In this document: in pieces, positions 49,601 to 60,800 of the stretch
How the letters are laid out: the number at the start of each line of letters is the position of its first letter
Numbering within the stretch: the stretch's first letter is position 1
NCBI RefSeq assembly: GCF_035046505.1
Contig: NC_089824.1
Location: 222,650,596-222,714,595 of the forward strand
DNA from: Tiliqua scincoides
Lineage: Eukaryota > Chordata > Lepidosauria > Squamata > Scincidae
Length of the DNA: 64,000 nt
Reading direction: 5' to 3'
Notes under the pieces: model-generated
Told to the model about the DNA's origin: nothing
The model's input: the letters and a program-made list of their open reading frames with translations, nothing else
Databases searched by the model: none
Translations under genes and position numbers: made by a program

Positions 49601-50482
49601 CAGCCTGAAGAAAACACAGGTCATGGTTCAGGATGTGGACTCACCTCCCTGCATTACAATCTCTTCGCATGAACTGGAGGTTGTCCATGACTTTGTGTAC
49701 CTTGGCTCAACGATCTCCAACACTCTTTCTCTCGCTACTGAGCTAAACAAACGCATCGGTAAAGCAGCTACCACGTTTTCCAGACTCAGAAAGAGAGTCT
49801 GGTCCAACAAGAAGCTAACAGAACATACCAAGATCCAGGTCTACAGAGCTTGCGTCCTGAGTACACTTCTGTACTGCAGCGAGTCATGGACTCTTCGCTC
49901 ACAACAGGAGAGGAAACTGAACGCTTTCCACATGCGCTGCCTCCGATGCATCCTCAGTATCACCTGGCAGGACAAAGTTCCAAACAACACAGTCCTGGAA
50001 CGAGCTGGAATCCCTAGCATGTATGCACTGCTGAAACAGAGACACCTGCGTTGACTCGGTCATGTCGTGAGAATGGATGATGGCCGGATCCCAAAGGATC
50101 TCCTCTATGGAGAACTTGTGCAAGGAAAGCGCCCTACAGGTAGACCACAGCTGCGATACAAGGACATCTGCAAGAGGGATCTGAAGGCCTTAGGAATGGA
50201 CCTCAACAGGTGGGAAACCCTGGCCTCTGAGCGGCCCGCTTGGAGGCAGGCTGTGCAGCATGACCTTTCCCAGTTTGAAGAGACACTTGGCCAACAGACT
50301 GAGGCAAAGAAGGAAGGCCATAGCCAGGGAGACAGACCAGGGACAGACTGCACTTGCTCCCAGTGTGGAAGGGATTGTCACTCCCGAATCGGCCTTTTCA
50401 GCCACACTAGACGCTGTGCCAGAACCACCATCCAGAGCGCGATACCATAATCTTTCGAGACTGAAGGTTGCCAATAAGAATA
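46617..50482 (+). mobile_element. Near full-length RTE-clade LINE, inactive
   Basis: A 5' UTR of about 0.6 kb precedes an apurinic-type endonuclease (LGTWNVRTM at about 47310, VALQETRLP, LFILGDFNARVG, SAYAPT). Then comes reverse transcriptase (GKAPGKDSIPAEVLKCC, FRTNRSTTDMVF, KAFDLVSRDGLF, GVKQGC), then LYCSESWTL, HVVRMDDGRIPKDLL and a C-terminal Cys/His motif (TCSQCGRDC...SHTRRC). The frame breaks near 48040 and 49130 and a stop lies at 50054; the palm box reads FAND instead of FADD. The 3' end is gactgaaggttgccaataag. RTE, perhaps RTE-X, is the best clade guess; BovB looks less similar. Older truncated copies lie at 1.8 and 42.1 kb. Confidence 0.88.
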
Positions 50483-50520
50483 AATGTCCACACCTGGAAG
50501 GCACTGGAGCAAATCATTTA

Positions 50521-50699
50521 GGTCCCAATCCTATCCAATTTTCCAGCACTGGTGCAGCTGCAATGCAGCCCCAAGGTAAGGGAACAAATGTTCCTCTACC
50601 TTAAGAGGGCCTCTATGACTGCTGCCCAACCACAAGATGCAGTGCAAGCCTCATTGGTACAGCTGCACCGGTACTGAAAAATTCGATAGGATTGGGCCC
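50521..50699. mobile_element. Harbinger-like MITE, 179 bp
   Basis: Terminal repeats GGTCCCAATCCTATC and (right, reverse complement) GGGCCCAATCCTATC. The 3-bp flanks TTA (50518-50520; 50700-50702) fit the TWA target duplications of PIF/Harbinger. Non-coding. Confidence 0.8.
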
Positions 50700-50714
50700 T
50701 TAGTAGTTTGTCTC

Positions 50715-50875
50715 TGAGCATTTATTTTTCACATTTTATACTGTCCTTCCACCAAGAAGCGCATGGTGGTGTACACAGTTACCTCCATTTGTCCTCACAA
50801 CAACCCTGTGAGGTAGGTGAGTCTGGGAGACAGTGGCTGGCCCACAATCACACAGGAAGCTGGATCTTCCAGGTC
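50715..50875. repeat. MIR/CORE-like SINE remnant
   Basis: Contains TCCTCACAACAACCCTGTGA and the 'ggtgagtctgggagacagtggctggcc' block, close to the MIR consensus orientation. The CR1 that follows cuts it. Confidence 0.65.
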
Positions 50876-50879
50876 TAAT

Positions 50880-53467
50880 ACCAGAACCATACCAGATCAG
50901 GGAGGTGACAAGGCGGGACAGGGTTGTAATCATGGGGGACTTCAATTATCCTCATATAGACTGGGCCAATTTGTGTTCTGGTCACAAAAAGGAGACCGGA
51001 TTCCTTGACATGCTAAATGACTGTGCCTTAGAGCAGCTAGTCATGCAACCTACCAGAGGACAGGTGACTCTGGATTTAATATTGTGCGGTACGCAGGACC
51101 TGGTTAGAGATGTAAACGTTACTGAGCCATTGGGGAACAGTGATCATGCTGCGATCCGTTTCGACATGCATGTCGGGGGAAGAATACCGGGCAAATCTCT
51201 CACAAAAACCCTTGACTTCCGACAGGCGGACTTCCCTCAAATGAGGCTGGTTAGGAGGTTGAAAGGGAAGGTAAAAAGAGTCCAATCTCTCCAGAGTGCA
51301 TGGAGGCTGCTTAAAACAACACAATAATAGAGGCCCAGCAGAAGTGTATACCACAAATAAAGAAGGGTTCCACTAAATCCAGGAGGGGCTGTAAAGGGCA
51401 AGGAAGCTTCCTTCCATAAATGGAAGTCTTGCCCTAATGAGAATAAAAAGGAACATAAACTGTGGCAAAAGAAATGCAAGAAGGTGATATGGGAGGCCAA
51501 GCGAGACTATGAGGAACGCCTGGCCAGCAACTTTAAGGGGAATAATAAAAGCTTCTTCAAATATGTTAGAAGCAGGAAACCCGCCAGAGAAGCGGTTGTC
51601 CCTCTGGATGGTGAGGAAGGGGAGATAAAAGGAAACTTAGAGATGGCAGAGAAATTGAATGAGTTATTTGCATGTCTTCACGGCAGAAGACCTTCGCAGA
51701 TACCGCTGCCTGAACGGTCCCTCCTGACCAAGGAATTAAGTCAGATAGAGGTTAAAAGAGATGTTTCAGACCTCATTGATAAATTAAAGATCAATAAGTC
51801 ACCGGGCCCTGATGGCATCCACCCAAGATTTATTAAGGAATTGAAGAATGAAGTTGCTGATCTCTTGACTAAAATATGCAACTTGTCCCTCAAAACGGCC
51901 ACGGTGCCAGAAGATTGGAGGATAGCAAATGTCACGCCTATCTTTAAAAAGGGAAAGAGGGGGACCCGGGAAACTATAGGCCGGTCAGCCTAACATCCAT
52001 ACCGGGTAAGATGGTGGAATGCCTCATCAAAGATAGGATCTCAAAACACATAGACAAACAGGCCTTGCTGAGGGAGAGTCAGCATGGCTTCTGTAAGGGT
52101 AAGTTTTGCCTCACAAACCTTATAGAATTCTTTGAAAAGGTCAACAGGCATGTGGATGTGGGAGAACTCGTAGACATTATATATCTGGACTTCCAGAAGG
52201 CGTTTGACACAGTCCCTCACCAAAGGCTACTGAAAAAAACTCCACAGTCAGGGAAGTAGAGGACAGGTCCTCTCATGGATTGAGAACTGGTTGGAGGCCA
52301 GGAAGCAGAGAGTGGGTGTCAATGGGCAATTTTCACAATGGAGAGAAGTGAAAAGCAGTGTGCCCCAAAGATCTGTCCTGGGACGGGTGCTCTTCAACCT
52401 CTTCATAAATGACCTGGAGACAGGGTTGAGCAGTGAGGTGGCTAAGTTTGCAGATGACACCAAATTTTTCCGAGTGGTGAAGATCAGAAGTGATTGTGAG
52501 GAGCTCCAGAAGGATCTCTCCAAACTGGCAGAATGGGCAGCAAAATGGCAGATGCATTTCAATGTCAGTAAGTGTAAGGTCATGCACATTGGGGCAAAAA
52601 ATCAAAACTTTAGATATAGGCTGATGGGTTCTGAGCTGTCTGTGACAGATCAGGAGAGAGATCTTGGGGTGGTGGTGGACAGGTCGATGAAAGTGTCGAC
52701 CCAATGTGCGGTGGCAGTGAAGAAGGCCAATTCTAAGCTTGGGATCATTAGAAAAGGTATTGAGAACAAAACGGCTAATATTATAATTCCGTTGCACAAA
52801 TCGATGGTAAGGCCACACCTGGAGTATTGTGTCCAGCTCTGGTCGCCGCATCTCAAAAAAGACATAGTGGAAATGGAAAAGGTGCAAAAGAGAGTGACTA
52901 AGATGATTACTGGGCTGGGGCACCTTCCTTATGAGGAAAGGCTACAGCGTTTGGGCCTTTTCAGCCTAGAAAAGAGGCGCCTGAGGGGGGACATTATTGA
53001 GACATACAATATTATGCACGGGAAGGACACAGTGGATAGAGAGATGCTCTTTACACTCTCACATAACACCAGAACCAGGGGACATCCACTCAAATTGAGT
53101 GTTGGGTGTTGGCAGAGTTAGAACAGACAAAAGAAAATATTTCTTTACTTAGCGTGTAGTTTGTCTGTGGAACTCCTTGCCACAGGATGTGGTGATGGCA
53201 TCTGGCCTGGACGTCTTTAAGAGGGGATTGGACAAGTTTCTGGAGAAAAATCCATTACGGGTTACAAGCCATGATGCGTATGTATAACCTCCTGATTTTA
53301 GAAATGGGCTATGTCAGAAAGCGAGATGCAAGGGAGGGCACCAGGATGAGGTCTCTTGTTATCTGGTGTGCTCCCTGGGGCATTTGGTGGGCCGCTGTGA
53401 GATACAGGAGCTGGACTAGATGGGCCTATGGCCTGATCCAGTGGGGCTGTTCTTATGTTCTTATGTA
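50880..53467 (+). mobile_element. CR1 LINE, about 2.6 kb, most complete copy here
   Basis: Begins in the endonuclease C-terminus ([49 protein letters not shown]), then linker, reverse transcriptase (KSPGPDGIHPRFIKELKNEV, SQHGFCKGKFCLTNLIEFFE, YLDFQKAFDTVPHQRLL, LFNLFINDLETG, AKFADDTKFF) and C-terminus ([17 protein letters not shown]), ending TTCTTATGTTCTTATG. It is 5' truncated and has several frame breaks, including a stop after WRLLKTTQ and breaks near 51960 and 52250. GVPQ is changed to SVPQ. Confidence 0.93.
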
Positions 53468-53469
53468 AC

Positions 53470-54260
53470 CATACAGGACCAGTGTGGTATTCTCGAGAAC
53501 AAGCCTTGCTAGACAAACCTCTCTCTATGGCAGAGTATCTTGTTCGGTAGATGTGGGAGATGCTGTGGATGGCATATGCCTGGATTTCAGTAGGGCTTTT
53601 GAACAGGCACCCCACCACATCCAGTTGGACAAGTGGCTTGAACCCCCCCCCCCGCACCACTGCCTTGTCCTGGCCTTGCTGTGGAGGCAAGGGACGTAGG
53701 CTAGAAAAATGGTTCCCACACATTTAGCACTGGGACCCACTTTTTAGAATGAGAATCTGTCAGGAGCAACTGGGATGTTATGGAGAAGGAAAATTTTTAA
53801 CAATGCAATCCTACCCACACTTACCCAGGAGTAAGTCCCATTGACTATCAATGTTAAAAGAATATATGCAGTAGCTTGTCAAAACTGCAGGTCTGTAACA
53901 TTTCCCCAGTTTCAGTCACATAGCATGGTAGTATCAAGTCTAATATATGCCAAAGAAAATACTGAAATGAATGGGGACCCACCTGAAATGGGCTCATGAC
54001 CCACCCACAGTTTGAGAAACACTGGGCTAGATGATGCCACTGTCGGGTGGATCTTGTCTGAGAGATTGCACCTAGAGAGTACTTGGCAATGGGTCCTTGT
54101 CATGGTGCCTCCAGGCTCTACCTTGCGCTCATTATCCTTGTGAACGGCCTGAATGAGGGACTAGAGGGGAGGCTCACGGACTCTGCACACTGCACCAAAG
54201 TCAGCGGGTCTGCTTGCAAAGCAACATTGAACCAGCAAAGTCATATTGAACTACAGTGGC
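53470..54260 (+). mobile_element. Older CR1 reverse transcriptase fragment, split by a hAT
   Basis: Before the hAT: VDVGDAVDGICLDFSRAFEQ, the CR1 fingers/palm block. After it: a decayed LILVNGLNEGLEGRLTDSAH corresponding to LFNIFINDLDEGIEGRL. Different from, and older than, the adjoining 50.9-53.5 kb copy. Confidence 0.7.
53707..54024. mobile_element. hAT-type element within the older CR1
   Basis: Ends 'aaatggttcccacacattt' and 'cagtttgagaaacact' with flanks GGCTAGAA (53699-53706) and GGCTAGAT (54025-54032). A partial 90-bp-family MITE lies inside at about 53805-53855 (caggagtaagtcccattgac). Confidence 0.75.
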
Positions 54261-54553
54261 ATTGCTGGGGGGGGGGCGGCGGCGACAAAGCACTAACAGC
54301 CCAATCCTATCCACACTTTCCTGGGAGTAAGCCCCACTGGCTATAATGGGACTTGCTTCTGAGTAGACATGCATAGGATTGGGCTCTAAGCCTTGCAGGA
54401 AGCCTCCCCGCGGCGTGCAAGGGGTCCCTCCCTTTCGCAGCGTATGTCTCTGTTTTACTCTTCCCGCCTGGAACGGAGGGACCCCTTGCACGCCGCGGGG
54501 AGGGCTCCCTGCAAAACTTAGTGCTTTGCCCCCCCCCTCCAGCTACACGCCCT
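54254..54553. mobile_element. Palindromic hAT-like MITE with 29-bp perfect arms
   Basis: The left terminus CAGTGGCATTGCTGG resembles the element at 24934. Perfect inverted arms lie at 54403-54431 and 54475-54503 around CCTCCCCGCGGCGTGCAAGG, with a 43-bp loop. Outer arm sequence (ACAAAGCACTAA on the left; its complement at 54518-54529) continues the palindrome once the inserted MITE is removed. It sits at the edge of the MAPRE1 CpG island. No target duplication was resolved. Confidence 0.75.
54297..54386. mobile_element. 90-bp Harbinger-like MITE, precise insertion
   Basis: Ends CAGCCCAATCCTATCC and (right, reverse complement) GAGCCCAATCCTATGC, with TAA duplicated on both sides (54294-54296; 54387-54389). 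The opposite arm of the host palindrome keeps the empty site GCACTAAG with a single TAA, which fixes the boundaries. Internal blocks 'gggagtaagccccactggc' and 'tgcttctgagtagacatgc' define the family. Confidence 0.9.
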
Positions 54554-54559
54554 CCAGCG

Positions 54560-55240
54560 CGCACCTGAACTGCACGGCACCGCCCCCTGTGGCCGCTCCC
54601 GGTATTGCAGGAGGAGAGTGAGAGCGCGGCACGTGGCGCCGAGGGGGCGGGGCTGTCTAGAGGCGGTCGCGCTAGCTCATTGGACAGCGCGCCGCCTGTC
54701 ACCGCCCTGCCTGGGGGCGGGCCTAAGTCTCGTTTTCCCGGCAACGCGGCCCCGCCCCCTCTCAGCGCACGGCTAAGGCTCGCGACGCCCTCCTTGAAGT
54801 GACGCCAGCGCGCCGGCTTGCGCGTGACGTCAGATCCCGGGCGAGGCGGGCGGGGCCGGTTTGAACGGTGAGCGAGAGAGCGCGTGAGGTAACGGGCGGA
54901 GGGGCCGTTGAGGGGCGTCGCCGCGAGCCGGGCTGGCAGGCCGCCTCGCTCCGTCCCTTGCTCGCCTGCGGGCTCCGAGGAGCGGCCGCTGTCGGACCAG
55001 GCACGGCGGGCCCCGCCCTTCCCCTTTCCGCCTCTCCCGGCCGGCCTGCCCCGAGGCCGCGCAGGCCTCCTGCCCCTCCCCCCGCGCCGTCTATGCAAAT
55101 GAGCCTACGGTGGGGGAGGGGCGCTCAGCCCACGTGTGGGGGCGGGGCCCGGGGCCCGAGTGGGGGGCCCTGGCAGAGGCGCTCCCCGCGCCAGCTGCTA
55201 GCCTGCCCTGCGGTGGGTGGAGCCCTTCGCACAGCAGCTC
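54560..55240 (+). promoter_or_regulatory. MAPRE1: CpG-island promoter and first exon region of MAPRE1
   Basis: Dense in CpG and the only such unique-looking block in the window. GC boxes at 54643-54653, 54713-54723 and 54750-54760; inverted CCAAT (ATTGG) at 54679-54683; CRE at 54825-54832; TTTGAA at 54860-54865. No TATA box. A non-coding first exon probably ends at donor GTGAGC (54868) or GTAACG (54889), splicing to the coding exon at 57742. Inferred from composition and gene position. Confidence 0.75.
54825..54832 (+). promoter_or_regulatory. Perfect CRE palindrome TGACGTCA
   Basis: Consensus CREB/ATF site inside the CpG island, 28 bp upstream of a TTTGAA that resembles a CHR cell-cycle element. 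Binding is inferred from the motif only. Confidence 0.6.
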
Positions 55241-55610
55241 TGCCTGGGGAGGCAGAGGAGAGTGGGGCAGGCGCAGGGCCTTAGGAGCAGTGGGCGGCGG
55301 GGAGGTGAGGCAGAGCCTCCTCACTGCAGTGCTCCCAGAGGCAGAGACGTGTTGGACTGGGGCATGTGGTGGTTGGGGAGGCAGGTGAGGCAGGTGAGGC
55401 AGAGCCTCCCCACTGGAGTGCTTCCAGAAGCAGCACTGCCATGGGAGGGGAGGCAGAGGCATGTTGAACTGGGGCAGGGGCATGCTGTGGGTGGGGAGGC
55501 AGGTGAGGCAGAGCCTCCCCACAGGAGCTCTGTGCATGGGTTGAGTGTGCTTGAGTGCCTCCCACGGCAGCAGCGGCGCTTTTCAAAGGCCACCCACCGC
55601 ATGCCCCTGC
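55236..55610. repeat. GC-rich direct repeats of the foldback family
   Basis: GTGAGGCAGAGCCTCC recurs at about 55305, 55394 and 55503, spaced 89 and 109 bp, followed by 'gcgcttttcaaaggccacccaccgcatgcc', which matches the right arm of 12384-12536. It lies just downstream of the CpG island in MAPRE1 intron 1. Confidence 0.75.
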
Positions 55611-55904
55611 ATCCCTTCGACCTGTTCCCAGCATCTGCCCCCCACCCTACAACCTCGCATGGTCGACCCAATGAAGCTGTTTCCCACCACTGAGCCATGG
55701 CACATTGCTGTGTCATGAGTGGTCTGCCAGTGTGCTGCAAGAGTTTGGGGGAAGGTCATTGGTTGGGGCACCAAGCCCCTGCTCTCGATGGGTGTCAGTT
55801 GTCCCAAAACTGACCGCATGCCTTGACTGCCTTGGCACCTTAGACTGCCGTAAGATGGAAAAGGATGGTAGGTATGTGCAAGCTCTTGGTTTGAGAAGCA
55901 GGCT

Positions 55905-56063
55905 GCCTCTGATTGCCAGATGCACACCAGCACACCAGAATGCAGGTTGTGCCTGTTGTCTTGTGTGCTCCCTGGGACATTTGGTGGGCCACTGTGAGAT
56001 ACAGGAAGCTGGACTAGATGGGCCCTTGGCCTGATCCAGCGGGGCTCTTCTTACGTTCTTATG
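55905..56063 (+). mobile_element. CR1 3' end
   Basis: Short tail fragment ('ctccctgggacatttggtggg' through 'ttcttacgttcttatg'). Confidence 0.88.
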
Positions 56064-57741
56064 AAAATCACTGACTTGTTGGAAGTTCCATTATAAGTTA
56101 CTGGTGATTGTGTCATCAGCAGTTACTTCTAAATTGGGAGGCCAGGCATGATGCAGTGAACACCAGTAAGAGGCTCAGGTTGGACAGGAGCACTTTTTCA
56201 AGCACATGAAATGTGCATGCTGGAGCTGTGCTCACCAAGCCTCCTACTGCTGCTTGATATGTTGCATTGTTGGTCTCATTGCCAGTCTGTATACCGCCAT
56301 GTGTACCACCAGACATCACCTCAATACCACCAGTGGTACAAGTACCACTTATAACAAAACACTGGTCTAGTTTGTTTTAGAAACTGGCAGGGATGCTGCC
56401 TTTGCCACCACTGAGAGGCCACAGGCTCAGTAGGAAGCAAAGCTCAGGAGTACTTGGGGTAACCCTGCTTGGCTGCCTGTGGAACAGTGTTGGGTAGATA
56501 CTTCTGCTCATAAGTACACACCTGCAGTCTAGAACTGAGGTAACTGCTCCTCTGTAACACCTGCAGTAGTAGGATATGTGGCCTTGGAACATGTCTTGTT
56601 GCATTGCATTAAATCAACATGAAAATCTGGCCTCAGTTCTCACTAGCATTGTTAGGTATGTAAAATTGGTTGCTGTGCAATCACGCAGGATTGGAATACA
56701 TCACATCATGAGATCAGTCTTTTTTTTGTCTACAGTCTTTTCAGACTGGTATTAAAACTTTGTCATTTAATTTTGTGATCTCTGTGTAACATGTTCTGTA
56801 GGTGTGTTATACTGTAGAATGGCTGCAGCAGACACTGTGTTGAGTAGAAAAGTGTCTGCCAGGGAAAAAGCAGGCGGGCGAATTGCAGCATCTGCCCATT
56901 CTCAGTATTTAGCATTACTGTAGTTTGCTAAATTTTCTCTTTTTCCCCCCAGTCCTTAGACTGAAGTACTGCCAGTGTCCCACCAGTCTTGCTTTCCATA
57001 TTTCCTACAAGCTCTTTGGCTGTTAGTCCTCCTTTTCCTGCTCCTTCCTACTTTCAAGCTTTCTGCTTTGCTTTCATGCCTAAATAGTCTCCTCATTTCT
57101 ATTAATTGCACCACTGGATAAGTTTTCCCTGAAGACTCAGTATGTTTGCACAGCTTTTCTTCAATCCACTACCCTTGCTTTCACCTACTTCTCTCTTGCT
57201 GTTTGACTTTTTCCCACCCACCTCCAGTCTTCATGGATCTGTTTATCTGTGACTACTACTTCTCAATTCTTTTTTTTTTTGTGTGTGTGCCATGATGCCT
57301 TGAGAGCGATTTTCTGCAAGGAGGATGTGTTGAGTCTGCTCATTTACATTGTTGGCAGTAGAGAACTTCTTTGAGCTAGTTGTGGAATTGATTTTGGCTA
57401 CCTTGCTTCTCCCTTTAGTGGATCTTTATGCCTGTTGCAGTATTTTTCCTGTACAGTAGGATAGGTTGGCTTGTTTTGTTGTCTGTGTTTATGGGAATGA
57501 ATGCAGCATTGGATTCCAGCTATTGATAAGTATGGGCTCATCACCTTACTGTGACTGGATTTCTGATAAATGGCTTGACTCCCTCCAGTAAACTGATTCT
57601 CTTGAGCATATGGCCTACATCCAGCAGATGTGGTGACTGTGCACTTGGCAGCTGGAGAAGGCATCCTTTTCACCTTGGAATGTGTGAAAGGGGGCCTCTT
57701 TGTACTAGTCTCTGTGTAAATCTCTTTTTTATTTATTTCAG

Positions 57742-57865
57742 AAAATGGCAGTTAACGTGTATTCCACTTCGGTGACGAGTGATAACCTGAGTCGACATGA
57801 CATGCTTGCCTGGATCAATGAGTCTCTACAGTTGACCCTGACAAAAATAGAGCAGCTTTGTTCAG
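57742..57865 (+). CDS. MAPRE1: MAPRE1 first coding exon
   Basis: Acceptor TTATTTATTTCAG, three UTR bases, ATG at 57745, donor GTAAAA, phase 1 out. Encodes residues 1-40 plus one base. Confidence 0.97.
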
Positions 57866-60800
57866 GTAAAAAAAGGGGTTTAGGTCTGCCTGGGGTTTAG
57901 ATGCATTTTTAGTATTCATACTCTTTGAATATTGGTTTACTGGTGGCTTGATGGGTGGCTGCTTGCCTTGTGTTTAATTACTTTCTGTATTTGATGATAA
58001 GAGATTTTCCACACTCAAGTAAGCATAAAAGTTTGCGCCTTTCTCTGTAGAATGTGCCACATCTTGTTTGCTTGAGATATGATCTTTTCACATGCATTTT
58101 GGCCTGCAGATATCTTGATCTTCCTTGTTCACTTACTTGTAGCATAATTTGATAGAGGGATTTTGGGATGGAAGATTGTGCCAGGTCTACAGTTCAGATC
58201 CTTGATACTGACAGAGAGGTAGCAGTCAGCAAATTGTGTCTGACTAAATCTTCTTTAGTTCTGTACCTGAATCCCAGCGAGTGCTGCCAGATGACTTCTT
58301 AAAGGAAGGTTTCTGAACTTTGTAAAAGACAAAACTTTTGAGTTGTTTTTGCAAACTCTGTTTTGGTCCCTGTGGAAGTCTGTATGGTGTTAGCCATTCA
58401 ACATGAGGCTCTTGCTTTTTATCTAAAGCCCAAAGGAGGTGGCTCCATAGTGATGGTAATAGAGCTTGTGGCTTGCAAAGCCATGGTGTTGTTGTCTTGG
58501 AAAGGATTAATGTTACTTTGTTTGTGGACTTGGTGTGATATATAATACAAATAAGAAAAGTGAATGGGGAGTGAAGTGACTCTGTTAATGTTGAGCAAAA
58601 ACTGTTCTAAAAGACTAGTTTAGAGATCACTAAAACTGCAAGTCTTGTAAGGTTTTTTTATGGTAAAGATGTTAAGCATGTGAGAGATAGCAGGACAAAT
58701 GTATTGGAGTAGGGTCTTCAAGTCAAAATGCCTGCTTTGTGTAGGCATGTGAAGAGTGTTCCCCCAGGGAATTAGGGGTACAGATGCTGAGTTTATTAGA
58801 GGGGAGTTTTGGTGCTGGAGAGAGAGTTCTGATTTGGAAGAACTGGGAAAATAACAGTTAGGTTGGGGTGAGTAGGGGGTTAATTTTCAAAGTGAGAAGT
58901 GAAGAGGATCAAATCTCCCAAATGCTTAGAGATTACTTAAAACCACATAATAGCTCAGCTAGAATGTATACCTCAGATTAGGAAAGATACCACCTAGTCT
59001 GAGAGGATGCTGGTGTGGCTAGTGATCAGGGTCTAGGAAGATATAAAAAGTAGTCATGATAATAACTATTAGTCTTTATGCACCAAGCAGCCCAATTCTA
59101 TACTGATGCCATGCTGAATGTATAGCATATGGGATAGCCACTATATCCAAAGCCTATCCAACCAGTGGCATCAATAGGGGGCTGCAGAGGGGTGCAGACT
59201 GCGTTGGGTGACACCCCGGGGGTGGGGGGGAACACCACTAGTGGCCAAAAGATTGGAAACATTTTGGTAAATTTGTATTTATGAATAATATCACCATGTT
59301 TCACAGCTGGCCCTTGACATCCGTGGGAGTTCTGTTCTTGGAACTCCCACGGATGCCAAAACCCATGAGTAAGTGAATCTGTGGGTTGGGGCTTACGTGA
59401 ACTCTGGACATGATCAGAAATAATTCCAGTTGCAGCTGGTGGCTTTCTGAGGCCCGGAGAGGCCACAAGCCTCTTGGAATTAGGAATGGAAGCATGATGG
59501 GACTTTAGAGTCATGTCATTGATGTAGTGCGCATAATAGGAACCTGGAGGAATGCCAAGAACCAGTGGTAGACCCAATCTCAGGCTATAAACTCTATAGA
59601 AGGGACATAGAGGGGCATGTTGGAGGTGAGGTCATCTTTATCAAAGAAGGCGTAGAAATCAGAGAAGGAGTAGAGATTGAAGAATGATCCACCATAGAAT
59701 CACTGTGGGTTAAATTACCAGGCCAAGGAGCGATGTAACAGTGGGGTCATGCTGTTGTCCTCTAGATGAGGAAACAAATCAGGGAGGCGTCAATGAGAGA
59801 TGGGGTTTAATCATGGAGGACTTCAATATTGACATTGACTGGGTCATTTCATGCTCTGCTCATGAGACTGGATTCCTTGACATGCTAAATGACTGTACCT
59901 TAAAGCAATTAGTCATGGAGCCCACCAGAGGACAGGTGACTTTGGATTTGATGTTGTGTGGAACTCAGGACTTGATTAGGGATGTAAATATTTCTGAGCC
60001 TTTGGGGAACAGTGACCATGTGCTGCAATGCATTTTGGGGCAAGCCTGAGAGAAACAGGAACCTTAGTGTGACCTAGAAGTGGGTCTTTCAGTGCTAAAA
60101 ATAGCTTTAAGGCTTGGAAATGACATGGTTTGGCTATGAAAAGGTAGGAACCCCAATTTTGATGCTTTCTGGTTTTTGAAAGGATTTAAATTCCAGAGCT
60201 TTGTATCTACAGATTCTGTATCTATGGGGGAGTTCCGGAACAGAGCCCCTGTGGATACCAGGGTTTGACCTCATGTTTGTAGACTGTATTGCACATGCAG
60301 TAGTACCTTATAGAGCAGTGTTTCCCAACTGCGACCCTAAATACAGTTTTTCTTCTAGTCCAGAGACCCATGGAGTTGGTAAATGTTAATCATCATAATA
60401 AAAATGCTCTGGAGTACTCAGCAGTGACATCATCAGCAAGCACTGAGAAGGAAGCTGCATGGGACCTCAATTCCAGCTGTGGAGACACACAGCTTATAGG
60501 GATTACTGTGTTCCTGTGATGCTCATTTGGGTTGTGACCCCTGATTTAGGAACCACTTCTATAGAGGATACCTTTCCCTCCCCCCCAGTTGATTGTTCCA
60601 CTGGAACTCTGAGAAATGATTGTTCTCCCTTGTGGTAGTGTTAGACCAGAAAAACATAGGTGCTCTAGATGAATGTTTAGCCAGCGGCAAAGCAATGGTT
60701 GGTATACCTGTCATTCTTTGAGAGAGCAGGCACTTACTGCTATTAGATATTGTAGAAGTAGTGGGTAGTCAAGCAATATAGCTTACGATAAAGACATGTT

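Noticed and set aside
52248-52923. Minus-strand frames of up to 196 codons across the CR1
   Set aside because: Antisense shadows of the CR1 reverse transcriptase.
54307-55098. 263-codon minus-strand open frame rich in Arg, Gly and Pro
   Set aside because: CpG-island composition suppresses stop codons; no domain, no splice support, and it overlaps a MITE and the MAPRE1 promoter.
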